64,000 bases of DNA from Roseisolibacter agri (lineage in GTDB: Bacteria; Gemmatimonadota; Gemmatimonadetes; Gemmatimonadales; Gemmatimonadaceae). The notes under the pieces were generated by a model, which was not told the DNA's origin, ran no database searches, and worked only from the letters and a program-made list of their open reading frames with translations. The translations under genes were made by a program, and so were the position numbers. Of the stretch, positions 59,623 to 64,000 are shown piece by piece. The stretch's first letter is position 1. The number at the start of each line of letters is the position of its first letter. The stretch covers positions 434,001 to 498,000 of the forward strand of contig NZ_BRXS01000001.1 of the NCBI RefSeq assembly GCF_030159095.1. Reading direction: 5' to 3'.

Positions 59623-59690
59623 GCACGTTTCGTCGCACAGTCGTGACGTCTGGATCGTTCCAGTGATCCGACTGCGCATTTCGTCGTGCG
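59623..59690. promoter_or_regulatory. Two operator-like repeats upstream of the PII promoter
   Basis: GCACGTTTCGTCGCAC (59623-59638) and GCGCATTTCGTCGTGCG (59674-59690) share GCRC-TTTCGTCG with near-palindromic GCRC/GYGC ends. Their starts are 51 bp apart, close to five helical turns, and both lie upstream of the -35 box. An activator or repressor of nitrogen genes may bind here; the factor is unknown. Confidence 0.4.
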
Positions 59691-59728
59691 AATTTGGCAA
59701 CGCGCGCGACAAACTCCTGGCGCGCGGG

Positions 59729-62527
59729 TCAACCCGTGTTCCGGAGCCCCTGCGCCAGCCCGCTCAGCGTCGCCGACAGCGCCTCGCCCACGGCCGCGTC
59801 GTCCTCCGGCGTCCCCTCCTCCCAGCGCCGGCGCAGCAGCGCGATCTGCAGCAGGGAGAGCGGGTCCACGTACGGGTTCCGCAGCGCGATCGCCGCCCGC
59901 AGCACGGGCGTGTCCGCCAGCAGCTCGTCGGTCTGGCGGATGCGCAGCACGGCCGCGACGGTCCGCGCGAACTCCGCCTCCAACCGGTCCAGGAGGCCGA
60001 TGTCGGCGCCGAGCCGTGCCACGTACGCCCGCGCCACCTCCAGGTCCGCCTTGGCGCACACCATCTCGATCTTCGCCAGCAGGTCGTCGAAGAAGGGCCA
60101 GACGCGCGTCATCTCGCGCAGCGTCGCCAGCCCCTCGGGCGTCGCCGACGCCTCCTCCAGCGCCGTCCCGACGCCCAGCCAGCCGGGGAGCATGAGCCGG
60201 ATCTGCGTCCAGCCGAACTGCCACGGGATGGCGCGGATCCCCGTGATCCCGGCGCCCGCCCCCGGCCGGTACGCCGGCCGCGACCCGAAGCGCGCCGCCG
60301 CCAGCTCGGCCACCGGCGTCGCCTGCAGGAAGAGCTGGAAGAGCGCGGCGTCCTCGTGCACGAGCTCCCGGTAGACCCGCAGCGACCGCTCGGAGAGCGA
60401 TTCCATCACCGCGGCGAAGCGGGCCGGCGTCGCCGGATCGACCCCCTGCCGCCAGTCGTCGAACGCCTGCAGGAGCGTCCCCGCCACGGTCACCTCGAGC
60501 GTGCGCTCCGCGATGGGCGCGAGGCCGAACTGCTGCGAGATGATCTCCCCCTGCTCGGTGATCTTCACGCGCCCCTCGACCGTGTCGGGCGGGAGCGCGG
60601 CCAGCGCCCGCGCCACCGGCGACCCGCCGCCGCGCCCCACGCTCCCGCCACGCCCGTGGAAGAGGCGCAGCTCCACGCCTGCGTCGCGACAGACCGCCGC
60701 CAGCGCGTCCTGCCCCCGGTACAGCGCCCAGCTCGACGCCAGGATCCCGGCGTCCTTCCCACTGTCGGAGTAGCCGAGCATGACCTCCTGCCGCCGGCCG
60801 CGGGCGGCCAGCTGGCGGGCGTAGACCTCGTCGGCCAGCAGGGCGCGCAGCACGTCGGGCGCCGCCTCCAGGTCGGCCAGCGTCTCGAACAGCGGCACCA
60901 CGTCGATCCGCGACACCGGCGGGTCCGCGGCCAGGTCCACCAGCCCCGCCTCGCGCGCCAGCAGCAGCACGCGCAGCAGGTCCTCGGGCCCCGTCGTCAT
61001 CGAGATCACGTAGGTCCGCGCGGCGGCCTCGCCCGCCTCGTCCTGCACCGTGCGCACGGCGCGCAGCGTGTCGAAGGCGCGCCGCGTCGCATCCTCCATC
61101 GGAACATGGGAGCCGACCAGCGGGCGCCGACCGAGCAGCTCGCGGCGGAGCGCGTGGCCGTCCATCGGGCCGAGGCCGAGGCGTTCGGCCACGTCGTCGA
61201 GCGCCGCCTTGTGGACGTCGGCGTGGTCGCGCACGTCCATCAGGAAGCCGTGGAAGCCGTGCGCGCGCACCAGCGCGAGGAAGGGATCGAACGCGGTGCG
61301 GCACGCCTCGGTGGCGCCGGCCGCCAGCAGCGACGCGCGCACCAGCAGCAGGTCCCGCTCGAACGCCGCAGCATCCGCATAGGCCGCGGGCTCCACGTCC
61401 GGGCGCCCCGCGTCGCGCGCCGCCACGCGCCGCCGCGTCGCGTCGATGCGCGCGGCGATGAAGGTGAGCTTGAGCCGCACCGGCTCGTCGGCGTTGCGGC
61501 GGCGGTTCGCCTCCCACACGTCGGGAAGCGCGGCGCGGTCGGCGTCGAACGACGCCACCAGCGCGGGATCGGGCGCCGCGAGGTGCGCGGCGATCGACAC
61601 GCGCTCGATCAATCCGTCCAGCGCCTGGCGGTAGCGGCCGAGGATGACGTGGCTCGCGCGGCGCGCTGCGGCGAGGGTGACCTCGGGCGTGACGAACGGG
61701 TTGCCGTCGCGGTCCCCGCCCACCCACGTCCCGATGCGCACCGGCGACTGCAGCCGCAGCGACTCGGCCGTCGTGTCGAACTCCTCCTCGAAGGCGCGCA
61801 CCAGCACGTCGTGCGTGCGCGCGCCGGCGTCCAGCAGCCGCGTCTCCAGGTACCAGAGCACCGTGCTCACCTCGTCCAGCACCGACGGGCGGTCGCGGCG
61901 CACCTCCGCCGTCAGCCAGAGCAGCTCCACCTCGCCCTCCAGCGCGTCGTCGAGCGCGCGCTGCTCGTCGGCGGACGCGTGCTCGCGGCGCAGCAGCACG
62001 TCGGCCACGCGCGCCTGCAGCGACAGCAGCGTGCGACGCGTGCTCTCGGTGGGGTGCGCGGTGAGCACGGGGCGCACGTCGAGCCCCGCGATCGCGTCGC
62101 GCACCTCGTCGGCGGTGCGGCCCTGCGCGCGCAGCTGCTGCATCGCCCAGCGTGCGGACGCCGGCTGCGGCGCGACGTCCTGCCCCCGATACGCGTCGCG
62201 GCGCCGCACGCGGTGCACCTGCTCGGCCGTGTTGATCAGCAGGAAGAAGAGGGTGAACGCGCGCGCCGTCAGCGCCGCGAGGGGCAGCGGCAGCGCCTCC
62301 ACGCGCGCCAGCAGCGCCTCCAGCGCGGGCGCGTCCGGATCGCCGCGGCGGCGGGCGCGCGAGGCGCGGCGGATCGTCTCCACCGTCTCGTACGCCTCCT
62401 CGCCCTCCAGCCGGCGGATGACGCGGCCGAGGGTGGCCGCGAGGCGCCGCACGTCCTCGTGGAGCGGGAGGTCCTCTGGACGCGTGGATGGCGGCGTGGC
62501 CGGGGCGGGCGTCGCGGCGGCGGTCAT
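59729..62527 (-). CDS. ppc: Phosphoenolpyruvate carboxylase
   Basis: 932 aa from ATG at 62527, the usual length. Catalytic regions are intact: RPVLTAHPTESTRRT with the His near residue 158, VGGDRDGNPFVTPE, EVMLGYSDSGKDAG with the Lys, FHGRGGSVGRGGGSP with the glycine-rich loop, and the C-terminal RNTG. It catalyses bicarbonate addition to PEP giving oxaloacetate, replenishing carbon skeletons for ammonium assimilation, which fits the adjacent PII and amtB. The 235-bp gap after its stop carries the operon promoter of PII. Confidence 0.97.
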   Translation of the reverse strand: MTAAATPAPATPPSTRPEDLPLHEDVRRLAATLGRVIRRLEGEEAYETVETIRRASRARRRGDPDAPALEALLARVEALPLPLAALTARAFTLFFLLINTAEQVHRVRRRDAYRGQDVAPQPASARWAMQQLRAQGRTADEVRDAIAGLDVRPVLTAHPTESTRRTLLSLQARVADVLLRREHASADEQRALDDALEGEVELLWLTAEVRRDRPSVLDEVSTVLWYLETRLLDAGARTHDVLVRAFEEEFDTTAESLRLQSPVRIGTWVGGDRDGNPFVTPEVTLAAARRASHVILGRYRQALDGLIERVSIAAHLAAPDPALVASFDADRAALPDVWEANRRRNADEPVRLKLTFIAARIDATRRRVAARDAGRPDVEPAAYADAAAFERDLLLVRASLLAAGATEACRTAFDPFLALVRAHGFHGFLMDVRDHADVHKAALDDVAERLGLGPMDGHALRRELLGRRPLVGSHVPMEDATRRAFDTLRAVRTVQDEAGEAAARTYVISMTTGPEDLLRVLLLAREAGLVDLAADPPVSRIDVVPLFETLADLEAAPDVLRALLADEVYARQLAARGRRQEVMLGYSDSGKDAGILASSWALYRGQDALAAVCRDAGVELRLFHGRGGSVGRGGGSPVARALAALPPDTVEGRVKITEQGEIISQQFGLAPIAERTLEVTVAGTLLQAFDDWRQGVDPATPARFAAVMESLSERSLRVYRELVHEDAALFQLFLQATPVAELAAARFGSRPAYRPGAGAGITGIRAIPWQFGWTQIRLMLPGWLGVGTALEEASATPEGLATLREMTRVWPFFDDLLAKIEMVCAKADLEVARAYVARLGADIGLLDRLEAEFARTVAAVLRIRQTDELLADTPVLRAAIALRNPYVDPLSLLQIALLRRRWEEGTPEDDAAVGEALSATLSGLAQGLRNTG

Positions 62528-62681
62528 GGCGGTGGAGGAGGGAAGACGGGACGTGCCGTTCGCTGCACGGATCGACGGTTGGCTGCAGGGATGGGCGGAG
62601 CGTCTGCGCGTCGCGTGCCGGCCGGGCTACCGTGTGCGCGTCGGTCCCCGCCGCGCAAGCGTCCCCTCACTCTCCGAACCC

Positions 62682-63359
62682 ATGTCGCGTCCTGACTCGC
62701 GTTCCCGCGATCTCGTCTCCGGCGCCCTGCTCGTCACTGGCGGCCTGCTCGGCGCCGCGGTGCCTGTCGTCCACCCGATGAAGGTCACCGGCTACTACTC
62801 GCACCCGATGACCGGGCCGTCGCACCTGCTGCTGCTGGCGGCGGTGCTGCTGGTGTCGCTCGGGCTGCCGGGGCTCGTCGCCCGTCAGCCCGAGGCGCTG
62901 CGGCGCTGGGCCGCGCTCGGCGCCGCCGGCGTGTTCGTCGGCGAGTGGCTGCTGGACGGCACCCACGGCATCGTCGACGGCGCCGTGCTGCCCGCGGTGG
63001 TGCACGCCGCGCACGCCGGCAACGTCGACCCGGTCCCACTGGTCACCGCGGTGCAGAACGGCCCGCTCGGCGTGCTGACCGACCTCGGCGTGCCGGTGAT
63101 GATCCTCGGCTGTGTCACGCTGGGCGTGGCGCTCTTCCGCGGCGCGGCGGCGACGCGGCTGCCGCGCGCGGCGGCCGTGCTGCTCGCCGCCTGCTGGGCG
63201 CTCTTCCCACTCCGCTTCGTCTTCCCGGTGGTGGCCGGTGCGGACGTCGCGCTCCCGTACGTGTCGCTGCTGGTCGTCGGCGCGTCCCTCTGGCGCGCGC
63301 CGGAGACCGCGCCTGCGCGCGCGGTGTCGCATGGCACGCCGTCCCCGACGCCCGCCTGA
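62682..63359 (+). CDS. Six-helix membrane protein of unknown function
   Basis: 225 aa from ATG at 62682. Hydrophobic helices: LVSGALLVTGGLLGAAVP, LLLLAAVLLVSLGLPGLVA, WAALGAAGVFVGEWLL, a segment with VDGAVLPAVVHAAH, GVPVMILGCVTLGVALF, AAVLLAACWALFPLRFVF and YVSLLVVGASLW. Conserved-looking His/Asp residues occur in loops (VVHPMKV, LDGTHGIVDG). I do not recognise the family. It lies between PEP carboxylase (divergent) and a LytS-type kinase. Confidence 0.65.
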   Translation: MSRPDSRSRDLVSGALLVTGGLLGAAVPVVHPMKVTGYYSHPMTGPSHLLLLAAVLLVSLGLPGLVARQPEALRRWAALGAAGVFVGEWLLDGTHGIVDGAVLPAVVHAAHAGNVDPVPLVTAVQNGPLGVLTDLGVPVMILGCVTLGVALFRGAAATRLPRAAAVLLAACWALFPLRFVFPVVAGADVALPYVSLLVVGASLWRAPETAPARAVSHGTPSPTPA

Positions 63360-63406
63360 GTGGCGCGCGCGGTAGCTTGTGCGGGTCCCCCCACCCGCCG
63401 CGCGCG

Positions 63407-64000
63407 ATGCCCGTCCGCCCACCGCTCCGCTCTCCGCGTCCATCCATCGGGCTCGCGCTCCTGGCGCTGTGGGCGGTCCCGGTGCTCGTGACCACCGGGC
63501 AGGCGTGGGCGGCCGCAGGCAGCGCGGCGTCGCTGGGATCGATCGTGGTGCGGGGCGCCGCGTTCTGGTCGTTCTGGATCGTCGCCGCGCCGCTCATCGC
63601 GTGGCTCGTGCGGCGCGTGCCGCCGGCGCCAGGGCAGTGGACGCGCGCGATCCCGGTGCACCTCGCGGCGTCGGTCGTCGTGTCGATCGCGTCGCAGCTC
63701 TTCTACGGCGTCATCCGGCGCCTCGAGGGCGCGTTCATCCCGCCCGAGTACCGCACGCTCGGCAGCAGCGTGCGCGCGATCCTGCTGGACGAGTGGCTCG
63801 GCGTGGGGATGCTGCTGTACGCGGCCGTCGCGGGCGCCGTCGTCGCGCTCGACATGACGCGGCGCTACCACGCGCGCGACACGCACGCGGCGCAGCGCGA
63901 GGCGGAGCTGGAGACGCAGCTGGTGCAGGCGCAGCTCGACGCGCTGCGGGCGCAGCTCAACCCGCACTTCCTGTTCAACGCGCTCAACTCGGTGGCGATG
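63407..64000 (+). CDS. LytS/YehU-type sensor histidine kinase, N-terminal part (3' end outside window)
   Basis: Open frame from ATG at 63407 to the window edge, 198 codons. Helices near 14-27 (GLALLALWAVPVLVT), 44-66, 83-100 and 130-155 form a four-helix membrane region. A coiled coil (QREAELETQLVQAQLDALRA) leads into QLNPHFLFNALNSVAM, the phospho-His motif of His_kinase (LytS) domains. The ATP-binding part lies beyond the window. Same plan as the kinase at 51655, so the region may hold two related LytTR systems. Confidence 0.88.
   Translation, partial: MPVRPPLRSPRPSIGLALLALWAVPVLVTTGQAWAAAGSAASLGSIVVRGAAFWSFWIVAAPLIAWLVRRVPPAPGQWTRAIPVHLAASVVVSIASQLFYGVIRRLEGAFIPPEYRTLGSSVRAILLDEWLGVGMLLYAAVAGAVVALDMTRRYHARDTHAAQREAELETQLVQAQLDALRAQLNPHFLFNALNSVAM

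Noticed and set aside
1-64000. tRNA or rRNA genes, integrase sites or a replication origin
   Set aside because: I saw no cloverleaf, rRNA-like conserved segment, integrase, dnaA box cluster or parS-like site; small tRNAs could still be missed by eye.

Overview
The window looks like chromosomal DNA of a Gemmatimonadota bacterium (Gemmatirosa/Gemmatimonas-like). The evidence is very high G+C by eye, PadR plus duplicated-FtsX permease pairs, a SusC/SusD pair, a PEP-CTERM protein, an acidobacterial-type ECF sigma factor next to a Ser/Thr kinase with TolB-like and TPR domains, and many secreted hydrolases. I see no tRNA, rRNA, phage, transposase gene or CRISPR array. The assignment is inferred from gene content, not from a marker gene.

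Layout. 1-9.1 kb: end of an outer-membrane protein, a DUF1080 protein, a GMC oxidoreductase with its small subunit, a PP2C phosphatase, a ZU5-like lipoprotein, a TPR protein and a PEP-CTERM protein. 9.2-13.7 kb: two tandem serine hydrolases and a zinc-ribbon SDR. 14-20.3 kb: two consecutive PadR/permease modules. 20.4-26 kb: a beta-propeller lipoprotein, an N-formylglutamate-amidohydrolase-like lipoprotein, a GH43-like enzyme with a discoidin domain, and a papain-fold toxin-like protein. 26-36 kb: SusD/SusC, divergent from a tightly overlapping penicillin acylase, M14 peptidase, D-aminoacylase operon. 36-46.7 kb: sigma factor plus kinase, DoxX-like and MFS membrane proteins, an acyltransferase, a second kinase and a zinc metallopeptidase. 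46.9-56 kb: an M30-like peptidase, an intradiol dioxygenase, a LytS/LytTR two-component system among three small secreted LTxxQ (Spy/CpxP-like) proteins, an iron alcohol dehydrogenase and a thioesterase. 56-64 kb: a ROK regulator, AmtB, PII, PEP carboxylase, a membrane protein and the start of another LytS-type kinase.

The most unusual content is noncoding. Thirteen copies of a 120-170 bp imperfect palindrome occur in the window. Each arm is a ladder of GGAT-initial units of about 9-12 nt, and the arms meet at a shared core (CTCCGCGTGGCG ... CGCCGCCACGCGGAG). Arm sequences differ between subtypes (A, B, C and one D), but the two arms of each copy match each other, including compensatory changes. 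Every copy lies beside at least one gene 3' end and none lies in the eight divergent gaps. I did not recognise it as a named repeat family. A second regulatory signal is a pair of 9-bp direct repeats with a 20-bp period, resembling LytTR operators. It occurs once upstream of an LTxxQ gene and once between the LytS-type kinase and a second LTxxQ gene, suggesting a self-contained envelope-stress regulon.
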